From the NCBI RefSeq assembly GCF_003573695.1, contig NC_039362.1, forward strand, positions 173,423,690 to 173,487,689: DNA of 64,000 nucleotides, in the 5' to 3' direction. The position numbers were made by a program, and so were the translations under genes. The notes below the pieces were generated by a model that saw nothing but the letters and a program-made list of their open reading frames with translations, ran no database searches and was not told the origin of the DNA. Positions 10,947 through 22,458 of this stretch are shown here, one piece after another; positions within the stretch are counted from its first letter, which is position 1; each line of letters opens with the position of its first letter. The stretch comes from Papaver somniferum (lineage: Eukaryota; Streptophyta; Magnoliopsida; Ranunculales; Papaveraceae).

Positions 10947-12243
10947 CTAATCCTTTCCTAAGTCTGGTTGAAGACTTTAAACTTAGCACTTCTTGGGAGG
11001 TAACCCAATCTCATGCAACACGGTAATATCTTTCCTTAACTCTTTTGCTTCAAATGGTAACAGTTTCTCCTTGTTCATGCTTTTAATTTTATCTTTAGAA
11101 CATTGAGGACAATGTTAGATTTAAGTTTGGGGGTATGGGAGAAACTTTTTAGTTGCAGTATGAATAAATAAACTCTAGAACCTAGAAATTTATGCCTATT
11201 GAGGATTGCACTAACTAATCTAAGTGGATGGAAGCATTTTGGTTGTAGGAGTTGAGGAACCAATCTGATTAGATGGCAACATCTAAAGAGTCTATTCATA
11301 AAAGCACAGAGCTCAGTTGTTAGGAATAACATGATAGTTTCACCATATCTCGTTGAGTCCTTTTCACTTCTTTTTTTGATGTTGTTTTCTTTTTAAACTA
11401 TGTTTCTCTAAGTGATTAGGTGGGGAACACGATTCAAGTTGTTACCAATGCTAGGGTGAATTAGAGTGATTTAGATACCATGAAAAAAAAATTGAAAAAA
11501 AAAAAGAAAGAAAAAGAAAAAAAAAACAATTATAAAAAAAAAAAGAGAAAGAGAAAGAGAAATTGAGACCAGACCATTTGACCAAAAGGAATAAATTCAA
11601 TAAAGTCGACCACTGGTACCCTTGTATATGCCAGTTGTGTTGACCTAGAGTTAGGTTATCGACCACTGGTACCCTTGTATATGCCAGTTGTGTTGATATT
11701 AGTCAGACTAGTATCTCAATCCATTAGGATAGGTTCATTTTGGCAGAGGCCTTCAGACAGATATGGGAAACACTTTTCACTTAGTAAACATCAAAACCAT
11801 CTATGTTTTTCTATATCCATCTTCTTGATCTATCCATGTGATTAGTTTTGACTTCGGATATTGATGTCCATAGTGCGACTATCTTAGTAGAGCTCTGTCA
11901 CTTTATATGAATTTTAGTATGCTTGAGTGCATACTCGTGTACAACAATTGGAATTTCGCATCAGGGTACTTCTTCCTGTGGTCAATAAGTATGCCAACCA
12001 AGGAGATTCTTTAGTGCCTTCCAAGGTTCTGCGTAGATAGCTAAGGTCTGGAGTACAGGTTTTGTGGGTATATCTCTTGTAAGACCTTCCGAGACTATAA
12101 CTCGGCCACTAGGGACACCTAGGGGTTTAAAGGCTTATTGCATACGCTAAATGCATTCGACGATGCCTGCGACAATGAGTTAGGATTTTATTTTTTAGAT
12201 TTGATTTGCTCGAGGACTAGCAAATAATAAGTTTGGGGGTATT
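10947..12243 (+). other. 3' non-coding region of element B with two hairpin-purine modules
   Basis: No ORF. Module 1 is the hairpin AACATTG-AGGA-CAATGTT (11099-11116) followed by AAGTTTGGGGG (11123-11133). Module 2 is ATTTGCT...AGCAAAT (12204-12225), again with GAGGAC in the loop, followed by AAGTTTGGGGG (12229-12239) directly before the 3' LTR; the second tract is the plus-strand primer. Between them are an A-rich tract (11481-11555) and two copies of a 38-bp motif (11605-11642, 11659-11696). Confidence 0.7.
11605..11696 (+). repeat. Two copies of a 38-bp motif in the element B 3' region
   Basis: TCGACCACTGG...CCAGTTGTGTTGA occurs at 11605-11642 and 11659-11696. ACTGG/CCAGT can pair within each copy. 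Element A has the same pair near 23057 and 23110, and C has a diverged pair on the minus strand around 15100-15185. Confidence 0.7.
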
Positions 12244-13084
12244 TGATAGACACATTTATGTGTCTATTTTGATCTCAATTATATATATTGTTAGTGCTCG
12301 ATTTTGTACTTATTATGGTGTTTTATGTCTTTGTAGGTATTTTTGGGCAATAAACATTTTTGGAGAAATCGGCTCGAAAAGTTGATAAAGGCGCCCCGGA
12401 GGACACCTACTATTCGGACTCTCAGTTTGGATAAGGGGTACTTCAATTACTAAGGGGCACCTCACTGCTATTTGTACCCCAGATAGGGGGAGGTCATCTT
12501 CATAATTCAAATACAAGTTTTGGCGGGAAAATGCATGCAGCAAAGAACAGTTTTGGAGATCGAATTCTGACGAGATTTTAGGAGATTCAATGGCTGTATT
12601 TGGTACGTATGGACTCTAACTGACTGAACAGGCCTGGTAAAATCGATTTTAACCCAACCAGTTGGTCTGGAATGACCGGGAGAAGCAATCAAAGTCCAAA
12701 CAGGACACGTATGTTGCTGTTCACGTTCAAATATTTTGTGAGAAATTTTTGGGAGACTTTCACGCTGGATATACATGTATCTAGTTTTGTTCAAGTCAGG
12801 AGAGAGTTTTGTGGCAATGGGATAGCTAACAGACGCGTACAGAAGAGAGAAGAAGATAGAAACCCGTAACTGGCAGAGAAGAGAAATTAGAGATTTCATC
12901 TGGATTTGATGACCCTGTTGAGTTATAAAAAGGTTGGGTCGAGTCATAAGAAGGGTTAGCAACCATTATGAGAGAGTTTAGAGGTCTGCAGAGAAGGGAG
13001 AATCGAGTTACAGAGAGTTACAGTGCTGCTGCTGCTGCTCGAGGAGGAAGAAGAAGACGAAGAACGGACTAGCTAAGACAGTCG
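12244..13084 (+). repeat. 3' LTR of element B, first segment (chimeric)
   Basis: Bases 12244 to about 12485 match the 3' LTR of element A (23698-23939) almost perfectly. From GATAGGGGGAGG onward the sequence matches the 5' LTR of B. It is broken by element C after AGTCG (13080-13084). Confidence 0.88.
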
Positions 13085-14642
13085 TGATTAAAGATTTAAT
13101 GGGGGTTGTAGTAATAAAGGTTCGAACTCTAAGACTTGTGAAGGTAAAGGATTTTTTTAGACTTATAAAAATATATATACAAAATATTAACAATTTTGGG
13201 CGAGAGGTAACCAAGACACTAGATTCCACTACTACGCAAGATTGAATGATAAATATTTCAAAACTCTATTCAATTCTTAAGTCCTCTTTTATCTTTAATT
13301 CACTATCAATCATACAAATTCTCAAACATTATTTGTAAACCTTAAGCATAGATTATCAAGAGATTAAACCAAGAATAACCTATCAAACTGAATAACAAAT
13401 AATTAAGACAATCATTCAAACAATTTAAAACTCTGCAAAAGCAGCGATTAGGTGAATTATATAATTAAATGAAATAGTTACCCATTTATGTTGCGTGAAT
13501 AGCTTCCTCCATTGCCTTGGTTACGAGGGAATTAACTCATCATGTTGGAAAACCTCTCAAAATATTTTATTAAGCTCAATTGATGTTTACAATAAAGAGA
13601 AAGATAAGTAAATGTTCTAAAACAGGATTCTGCGACCCACAGAAGGCGTCCAAAATGAACGACAAAGCTGAGGTGCTGTTGTCGCTGAAATGCTACGACC
13701 CACACCTACGACCCGCGGACGTGAGTCATTTCCACTGTTGATAAACGACTGCTACTGCGAGTCCGTTCTTCGTGTTCTTGGTGTTCTTCATCAGCAGCAG
13801 CAGCAGCAGCAGAGTTTGATCAACTCTTGATTTCTGCGTCTGTGGCTCTCCTCTCTTCTCCCAACTCTCGACAGACTCTCTAGTACTCCCATGGAACATA
13901 TTTATACACCTACAGCTCGTTGAATCTCCCTCAATTACTCCATATAATTCTCTTTAACTCGGCAGTAAAGAAAAATATTCTTGGGAATATTTTCTTTCCA
14001 TTCTTGCTCTGGTACGCATAGATTTCCATCCTGGTCACTCTAGAAGTGTTTAAACACGACCCACAACGTTGCTAGAGCCCTCATGCATGAGAAGAACACG
14101 CTCAAATCTTCTCCAATCCCGTGTCCAACCCGTGTTTCCCTGTTTTGCTTCCGTCAATTGTCCAGCTAATTATGGCCAAATTTGATCAAACCAAAAGCCC
14201 AAAAAGTGTTCCTTAACCTATATCACATCTTCCTACCAAGTTTGAGCCATTGAATCGCACCACAACACCTTCATTTTGTCGATTGAAATTCTGCCAGTTG
14301 ATGAACCAATTTTCCCGCCAAAAAGTTTATTTGAATTTGAGAAGAAGGTGCCCCTTATCCAGAGTGCTGGGGTGCGAATAGTAATTTGGGTGGAAATAGT
14401 AATTTTGGGGTGGAAATAATAATTTTTCTGGGATCCTCCGGGGCATTTCTGGGACGTTTCCGGTGCATTTCTGGGGTGCATTTCTCCAGGGTGTAAAACA
14501 TTACTTATTGAGCAACTCTTTCTACACAAGGGGTATTTCTCCAAACACACCTAAACAAACATAAAAACACCACAATAAGCAAAAATGGATACTAACAAAA
14601 TACACAAAAGAGATGAAAATAGACACATAAATGCGTCTATCA
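13085..14642 (-). repeat. 3' LTR of element C
   Basis: Left copy in window orientation. It contains a CAG microsatellite near 13792-13812 that is one unit shorter than in the other LTR. Confidence 0.93.
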
Positions 14643-15931
14643 AATACCCCCAAACTTATTATTTGCTAGTCCTCAAGCAAAATTTATTCTTGAAAAGTGA
14701 CCGAGTTAATCTCGGGTGGGTTTATCAGAGGTGTACCACAAAAACCAATACTCCAGACCCTAGCTATCTACGAAAAATCTTGGAAAGCACTAAAGAACCT
14801 CCTTGGTTGGCATACTTATTAATTACAGGAGGAAGTACCCTGACGCGAAATTCCAATTGATGTATACGAGTTTGCACTCAAGCATACTAAAATTCATATA
14901 AGTGACAGAGCTCTACTAAGATAGTTTCACGATGGACATCATACTCGGAGTCAGACTAATCACATGAAAAATTAAGAAGATGGAAAGAAAAATGTAGATG
15001 GTTGAAAAGCGAACGGTGTTTCCCATATCTGTCTGAAGGCCTCTTCCAAGATGAACCTAACCTAAATGACTGAGATACCGGTCTGACTAATATTAACACA
15101 CTGGCATATACAAGGGAACCAGTGGTCAATAACTTAAATCTAGATCAACAAACTGGCAAATACAAGGGAACCAGCAGTTGACTACACATAACAATAACCA
15201 TTTTTTTTATTTATATATTTTTTATTATTATTTTTTAACGGCATGAATAGATCTTTTGGATCCAAGCGCATGCTTCTTGTCAGCAGATTACACGATAGTT
15301 CCCACGGGTCCTGCATTCCACGCTTGCTTAGGCGACGGAAACAGGGAGAACACACGCATATTGCTATCCAAGTGTTAATACTTATTCCGATTGGTCTAAC
15401 TGGTCCGGTCTTTTTTTTTTTTTTTTTTTTTGAAAAGGTAACTCAGTCACTCTATTTCACCCTAGCAAAGGTAACAACTTGAATCGTGTGCCCCACCAAA
15501 TCACTTGAAATAAAAAAAACTAAAAATAGAAAGTGAAAAGGACTCGACGAGATATGGCGAAACTATCATGTTATTTCTAACACCTGAGCTCTGTGCTTTT
15601 ATGAATAGACTCTATAGATGTTTCCATCTAGTCAGGGTCCCTCAACTCCTAAAACAAAAATGTTTCCATCCACTTAGATTGGTTAGTGCTATCCTTAATA
15701 GGCGTAAATTTCTAGGCTCTGGAGTTTATTTATTACGCAACTAAAAAGTTTCTCCCCATACCCCCAAACTTAAATCTAACATTGTCCTCAATGTTCTAAA
15801 GATAAAATTAAAAACATGAACAAGGAGAAACGGTTACTATTTGAAGTAAAAGATTTATTGAAGGATATTACCGTGTTGCGTGAGATTGGGTTACCTCCCA
15901 AGAAGTGCTAAGTTTAAAGTCTTCAGCCAGA
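14643..15931 (-). other. 3' non-coding region of element C
   Basis: No gene. Purine tract module 2 lies at 14643-14682 (AATACCCCCAAACTT on the plus strand, then the ATTTGCT...AGCAAAAT hairpin). Module 1 lies near 15760-15800 (hairpin around TCCT and CCCCCAAACTT). A T-rich tract sits at 15411-15431. Confidence 0.65.
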
Positions 15932-17700
15932 CTAAGAAAGGTTTAATCTCCTCGAATCATATAGCAATAGCCGAAATAATTGTGGGTTATCGAAACCAAA
16001 TAGAGCTATCACAAGTAAAAGGAATCTGCAACAAGCCAAGAAAATGAACATGTACTGCATACCCTTATCTAGTTTCCTGATTAAGATACCTATGTCCCAT
16101 TGTGGTTCAGGTTCAGGTTCTATGAAAGGATCTTGATAGAAAATTTTCATTGGATGCACTTCCTCATAGCTAAGATCCAACAGTTCAGGTTTAAAAGTCT
16201 GGAAAAACTCAATTAAAAATAATAACAACCTGAATAAATGGGGATCCTTAAAGTCAATCAGATTTGACTTACACAGTTGACCACAAAGAGAGTGGTGGTC
16301 TTCCTTAAACAGATGTGTCGACCCTAATCTCCTAAAGTAATTAGGTTTAGTCTCAAAACTTAATAATTGACACATCTGAAATTTATATGTTCCCACAATT
16401 GGTAGAAAAGTATTTGGTGGGAAAACAAAGTCAATCTGGGTATCATATCCTGGGCAAACCACATCAACCAGAGGATGGGTTTCTAACGACTGAAATTCTT
16501 CCTGGACATCATGAGGTTCGGGAAAACGAGTATGAAGATAATCTTGTAAGATGGTTGAGGCATTGATGTCAAGTCCCAAGTAAGGGATCTTTCTAAGAGT
16601 TAAAGTACACGGAGAATGATGATTACCCCCAAACTTAGAGTCTTCAGTGTCTCTAGATAGACTGGTCACAACTTCCCTAATTTCTATGTCATCAGATTCT
16701 TGAAAATGGGCAATTGATTTTTCTAAGTTGTAATCTTGTGGGTGATTCTCAGGATAAACCGGTTCCTCTAAACCACCATCATATAAAGGATTATGAGAAA
16801 AAGTTTCTAGTAAAGGCTCATTAACTAAGGTGTTAATCATAGTTACTTCCTCCGATCCACTAATAAGTTCATCAAATAATGGATTGTCCAATACTATGTA
16901 GGCTAAAGGATCATGAACTACATCGTCTAAAAAGGTGGTATCCCTAATCAAATCCTCGTCCTTTTGAATAGGTGAATAATCATAAAAATTATTTGGATTT
17001 GAACTAGAAATAATATAATCACTATAAAGCTCAATTGGATTAATAGATTCCTGATCACTATGCCTACATATTTCAGATTCTTCATTACTACTATTCTCAT
17101 CATCATCATCATTATATAGCATGAAAATGATCGAACCTTATCAAAACAAGTAGTGTTACCAATTCTAACCTCGTCCTCTAAATTAGGCAAATATTCACTA
17201 TTGATATCAAGGGTAGAATTAGAAACCCTATTTTGGAAATTTAGATTATTTCGAGCAGCATTAGCTAACTGTTCATTTTCTGCCTCTAAACGTGCTTGAA
17301 TTTCACTGAGCATAACACTTATATGTTCACAAGTCTCATTGAATATCTTAGACCGTTGTGTACTCTCTTCTCTTGAACTATCTGCACGTTCATACTCCCT
17401 TCGAATTTGTTGGTAGGTTTCTTCTAGAGATTGAACAGGTTTATAAATGTCATAATCAGGACTAGTTTTTAAGTAATTTTCCAAAAACGCATGACTAGTA
17501 CTATAATATTCCTGATTTTCTTGCTCGTAAGACCAATTCGTGTGTGGATAGTAATTGGGCTCACTATGGTATGAACCATAACCTTGAAAAGGTTGGCGTT
17601 CCCAACTACTATTCCCACCATGGTCATAAAACTGATGATGTCCATATTCAAATTCAGGTCGATACTCATTGTATTGGCTTCTATCATACCAGTTCGACAT
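15932..17700 (-). pseudogene. Element C acidic ORF (one frameshift)
   Basis: Begins MSNWYDRSQYNEY at 17700 (minus strand) and ends after DNPQLFRLLLYDS at about 15945. Order: Tyr/Asn-rich head; heptad-like Glu/Arg-rich stretch (about 17450-17270); acidic middle; conserved block PYLGLDINASTILQDY; a Cys-rich block; a hydrophobic stretch MFIFLACCRFLLLVIALFG; and the terminal motif. A single-base loss near 17115 (GCTATATAATG where A has TATTATAATG) shifts the frame; otherwise it is open. This is the best-preserved copy of the protein family. It has no recognised enzyme domain. Confidence 0.8.
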
Positions 17701-18291
17701 TCTTAATTGCAAGGGAATTCTACACAACCACAAACAAAGCCGACTCGACTCCACCAAAACAAACCTAAAGATTTCTAGCAAACAAAAAGCATGATGGCTC
17801 CACTTAGATTGTTTCTAGACCAGCTTCTATCTTTCGAAAGGGAATTCGTTGCAATTTGAGCAAACCCCTCTGGAATCAATCCGAGTCAAAGTAAGTTGAA
17901 TTGAGGCGAGGGAAGCTCAGTGGAGCTTTGATACCCAAGGCCTCACCGCTATCACAAGGCGGCGCAGTCACGCATTCAACTCACAGAAACCATCATGAAC
18001 TTGGAGTTTGCTTAAAGAGCAACCAATATTTTTCGAACGAGTTTCCTATTAAGCTCGTTACCCTATCGGTCTCGTTCTATTCCAAATTTTAAAGCTTAGG
18101 TTCGCGTTCGGTTTCGTTTTCCTAAGGCGGGCAAGAAGAGAACGGTGATGAAATCCGAACCCTTATCTTGTTTAGGCCAGGCCTTGCCCTTTACTAGGAA
18201 AATAAAGACAGTCCGGTTCGTCCTCAAACAATTATCACCTTAAGGCAGACAGTAACCCGCTTGCAGGAGATTCGCGGGGGTTTCGATTGGA

Positions 18292-18395
18292 CTTACCTCC
18301 CGTACCAGACGGGCGATGAACCGTTGTCGTCGACTCGGGCCACGACTCCTATGCCGTGTGCGAACCCGAGGGGCCGAGACGATATAGTAATCGTC
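18292..18395 (-). promoter_or_regulatory. Structured leader RNA of element C
   Basis: On the minus strand, stem 1 is GACGAT-TACTAT-ATCGTC (18395-18378). Stem 2 is outer CTCGGG/CCCGAG (18370-18365, 18339-18334) around CACGG/TCGTG with loop CATAGGAG. Stem 3 is CCCGT/ACGGG (18313-18299). The GTAAG donor is at 18296-18292. Confidence 0.65.
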
Positions 18396-18750
18396 GTCCT
18401 TCCCTGCAAACAGTTTGTATTTAATTTTTTTTTTTTAATTTATAACCCTTCCGTAGGGTTTTAAAAATAATGTCCAAAGTCCAGAATAAAGTCCAAATAA
18501 AAAAGAAAGTCCAAAATAAAAAAAATTACAGTTTTCCTCACACACTCTAAAAAAAAAATTAAAAATTAAATCCTAAAATTGTCCTTTTTTCTTCTCTTTT
18601 CGCTTTTCGCTTTAAGCTTTTTCCTCTCCAAGTCCTTAGTGCTCCACTTCGAACCTGTAAATCAAAGACAAAAAGACAAAGTAAAAAGGAACAAATAATT
18701 CTAAAAAAAAATAGTAAACCTAAAAAAAAAAATAATTCTACCTAAGCACA

Positions 18751-18770
18751 AATCCGCGTCGGCGGCGCCA
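18751..18770 (-). other. Primer binding site of element C
   Basis: Reverse complement of TGGCGCCGCCGACGCGGATT, 3 nt from the 5' LTR end at 18774. Confidence 0.78.
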
Positions 18771-18773
18771 AAA

Positions 18774-20334
18774 TGATTAAAGATTTAATGGGGGTTGTAG
18801 TAATAAAGGTTCGAACTCTAAGACTTGTGAAGGTAAAGGATTTTTTTAGACTTATAAAAATATATATACAAAATATTAACAATTTTGGGCGAGAGGTAAC
18901 CAAGACACTAGATTCCACTACTACGCAAGATTGAATGATAAATATTTCAAAACTCTATTCAATTCTTAAGTCCTCTTTTATCTTTAATTCACTATCAATC
19001 ATACAAATTCTCAAACATTATTTGTAAACCTTAAGCATAGATTATCAAGAGATTAAACCAAGAATAACCTATCAAACTGAATAACAAATAATTAAGACAA
19101 TCATTCAAACAATTTAAAACTCTGCAAAAGCAGCGATTAGGTGAATTATATAATTAAATGAAATAGTTACCCATTTATGTTGCGTGAATAGCTTCCTCCA
19201 TTGCCTTGGTTACGAGGGAATTAACTCATCATGTTGGAAAACCTCTCAAAATATTTTATTAAGCTCAATTGATGTTTACAATAAAGAGAAAGATAAGTAA
19301 ATGTTCTAAAACAGGATTCTGCGACCCACAGAAGGCGTCCAAAATGAACGACAAAGCTGAGGTGCTGTTGTCGCTGAAATGCTACGACCCACACCTACGA
19401 CCCGCGGACGTGAGTCATTTCCACTGTTGATAAACGACTGCTACTGCGAGTCCGTTCTTCGTGTTCTTGGTGTTCTTCATCAGCAGCAGCAGCAGCAGCA
19501 GCAGAGTTTGATCAACTCTTGATTTCTGCGTCTGTGGCTCTCCTCTCTTCTCCCAACTCTCGACAGACTCTCTAGTACTCCCATGGAACATATTTATACA
19601 CCTACAGCTCGTTGAATCTCCCTCAATTACTCCATATAATTCTCTTTAACTCGGCAGTAAAGAAAAATATTCTTGGGAATATTTTCTTTCCATTCTTGCT
19701 CTGGTACGCATAGATTTCCATCCTGGTCACTCTAGAAGTGTTTAAACACGACCCACAACGTTGCTAGAGCCCTCATGCATGAGAAGAACACGCTCAAATC
19801 TTCTCCAATCCCGTGTCCAACCCGTGTTTCCCTGTTTTGCTTCCGTCAATTGTCCAGCTAATTATGGCCAAATTTGATCAAACCAAAAGCCCAAAAAGTG
19901 TTCCTTAACCTATATCACATCTTCCTACCAAGTTTGAGCCATTGAATCGCACCACAACACCTTCATTTTGTCGATTGAAATTCTGCCAGTTGATGAACCA
20001 ATTTTCCCGCCAAAAAGTTTATTTGAATTTGAGAAAAAGGTGCCCCTTATCCAGAGTGCTGGGGTGCGAATAGTAATTTGGGTGGAAATAGTAATTTTGG
20101 GGTGGAAATAATAATTTTTCTGGGATCCTCCGGGGCATTTCTGGGACGTTTCCGGTGCATTTCTGGGGTGCATTTCTCCAGGGTGTAAAACATTACTTAT
20201 TGAGCAACTCTTTCTACACAAGGGGTATTTCTCCAAAAACACCTAAACAAACATAAAAACACCACAATAAGCAAAAATGGATACTAACAAAATACACAAA
20301 AGAGATGAAAATAGACACATAAATGCGTCTATCA
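18774..20334 (-). repeat. 5' LTR of element C
   Basis: Runs on the minus strand from TGATAGACGC (20334) to TTTAATCA (18774), 1,561 bp, nearly identical to 13085-14642. Confidence 0.93.
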
Positions 20335-20339
20335 AGTCG

Positions 20340-21033
20340 TTCTTCAACAGTATTAAAAGTGAAACCCAGTGTCGTTGTTTTACAGCACTTGAGTTGTATC
20401 GTTGATTTTCAACCCTTTTCCCTTTGTAACAGTGGCGTTGTAACACCATTACAGCGTTGCAAATTCCTGTTTCATCTTATATTCATTAATTAAAACACCT
20501 ATTTTAGCCATGAATTTATCTTGTGAGTGTGTTTTTGGGATGAGGAGATAAACCCAATCCAAGGGGTGATGGAGGAAGCCATTCTTCCAAAAGTTATGTG
20601 GTAAAATTCATTTAAATTTATTTATGCAATCCTTTTATGATTAATTGCACCGAATGAAAATTGGATAAATGATTTTTATTAACTAATTGTGTTTTCTCTT
20701 GATGAAATATGCTTGGTTTATTGCTTTTGATATTTCATGCTTGCGATTAACAATGGATGTTTTGAAAATCTGATTTAGGCAATGATTAGAATCACAATTA
20801 CTTTTGATTGGAATTATAATGTCTAGAATTGCATGATAAGAATTATCATTGAATCACATGAATTTTGGTGTATGGTGAAATCCTGAACCCTGGTCTTTCC
20901 ATAATATTTACTTCACTTTTGAATTTAATTTGTTTTATCTTTATTTTTATTAAGTCTAAAAATTATTTCCTTCACAAGTCTGAAAAGACCCAGTTTTACC
21001 ACTATTACTACAATCACTATTTGAAATCCATCA
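20340..21033 (+). repeat. 3' LTR of element B, second segment
   Basis: Continues the LTR exactly where 13084 stops, as judged against 7380-8069. It ends CCATCA, followed by the B target duplication CTAGA. Confidence 0.9.
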
Positions 21034-21038
21034 CTAGA

Positions 21039-22458
21039 GTCAACACGTAAGTTAGCTGAGTCGACACGTAAGTTAGCAGAAATGAATAACTTAGTTATGG
21101 ACGAAAGAAATGTAACGAGTGAACTTTCTTTCCTAGATTCAATCAGGAAGTCGTGTGAGTCGACTCAAAATATTTTGTTAGAGGCCCAGAACATAACCGC
21201 TCTTAATTTCCAATATAGTGTTTCCAATAGTACCTTTGAAAATGAAGATAGTTATTCACATAATCAAGATTACGAGGATAAAATTGGTAACACTACTTGT
21301 TTAGATGAGGTTCAACTATTTTCATGTTATTATAATGATGATTATAATGAGGATAGTGTTGATGAAGAATTTGAAATAAGTAGGCATAGTGATCAGGAAT
21401 TTGTTACTCCAATTGAGCTTAATAATGATAATGTTTCTAGTTCAAATCCAAATAATTTTAATAATTATTCACTTATTCAAAAGGACGAGGATTTGACTAG
21501 AGATACCCCCGTTTTAGACGATGTAGTATTTTCTTTTGATTATGAAGCTAATAATGGTTTAGAGGAACGAGTTTTTTCTGAGAATATTGTTTTAGAGTCT
21601 AGTGATTTAGAAACATTAGTCTTAGACAAAGAAAGTGAACTCGTAGAGATGAGTGAGGATGAACCTGACTTAGAAGAATCAATTAACCATTTTCAAGGAT
21701 CATATGACCTTGAAATTAGGGAAGTTGTGACTAGTCTTTCTAGAGACACTGAAAACTTTAAGTTTGGGGGTGATTATCATTCTCCATGTTCTTTAACTAT
21801 TAGAAATGTCCCTCACTTGGGACTTGACATATGTGCCTCAACCATTTTACAAGATTATCTTCATACACGTTTTCCTGAACCTAGTGATGTCCATAAGGAA
21901 GTTCAGTTGTTAGAAACCCATCCTATGGTTGATGTGGTTTACCCAGGCTATGATATCCAAATTGACTTTGTTTTCTCACCAAATATTTTTCGACCAATTG
22001 TAGGAACGTATAAGTTTCATATGTGTCAATTATTAAGTTTTGAGACTAAACCTAATTAGTTTAGGAGATTAGGGTCGACACATTTGTTTAAGGAAGACCA
22101 CCACTCTCATTGTGGTCAGCTGTGTGAGTCAAAACTGATTGACTTTAAGGATCCACAATTATTCAGGTTATTATTATGTGCTTCTAAGTTTTTACTTGAG
22201 TTTTTCCAGACTCTAATACCTGAACCGGACCTTAGCTTTGAGGAATTCCAGCGCATGAAAATATTTTATCTAGACCCTTTCATAGAGCCTGAACCTGAAC
22301 CACAGCTAGATGTAGTTGTCTTAAACAGGAAACTAGACAAGAGTGCGCTTTATTTGTTAATTTTCTTGGCATGTTGCAGATTTCTTTTACTTGTGATAGC
22401 TCTATTTGGTTCTGATGACCCACAAATATTTCGGCTATTACTTTATGATACGAGGTGA
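21039..22458 (+). pseudogene. Element A acidic ORF, main segment (one stop codon)
   Basis: Continues the frame of 6284-6477: the codon split by element B is GA (6476-6477) plus G (21039). The protein has two LAESTRKL-type repeats, an acidic Asn/Asp/Ser-rich middle, the conserved PHLGLDICASTILQDY block, a Cys/His cluster (HHSHCGQLCE), a hydrophobic stretch ALYLLIFLACCRFLLLVIAL and a terminal DPQIFRLLLYDTR. One TAG at 22057-22059 replaces the Tyr codon present in C. Function unknown. The hydrophobic stretch could be a membrane anchor, so an Env-like role is an alternative to a Gag-like one. Confidence 0.75.

Larger units (their letters stand above)
13085..20334 (-). mobile_element. Element C: young non-autonomous LTR retrotransposon nested in the B 3' LTR
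   Basis: Flanked by AGTCG on both sides (13080-13084, 20335-20339). The LTRs are 13085-14642 and 18774-20334. They differ, as far as I can see, by one CAG unit and a couple of substitutions, so this is the youngest insertion of the nest. Internal features on the minus strand: primer binding site, three-stem leader, one acidic ORF, two hairpin-purine modules. No pol genes. Confidence 0.93.
6478..21033 (+). mobile_element. Element B: non-autonomous LTR retrotransposon nested in A
   Basis: Bounded by the target duplication CTAGA (6473-6477 and 21034-21038). The 5' LTR is 6478-8069; the 3' LTR starts at 12244, is interrupted by element C at 13085-20334 and resumes to 21033. The primer binding site, structured leader, single acidic ORF and two purine-rich modules are present. 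There is no pol. The first 240 bases of its 3' LTR are A-type, unlike its 5' LTR, which suggests gene conversion. Confidence 0.92.

Noticed and set aside
14233..14550. A 105-codon minus-strand ORF repeated at 19925-20242
   Set aside because: Same reason: the two nearly identical LTRs of element C.
12244..21033. The A-type start at 12244 as a separate solo LTR
   Set aside because: The sequence passes without a duplication into B-type LTR and ends at the same CTAGA as the B 5' end, so it is one chimeric LTR.
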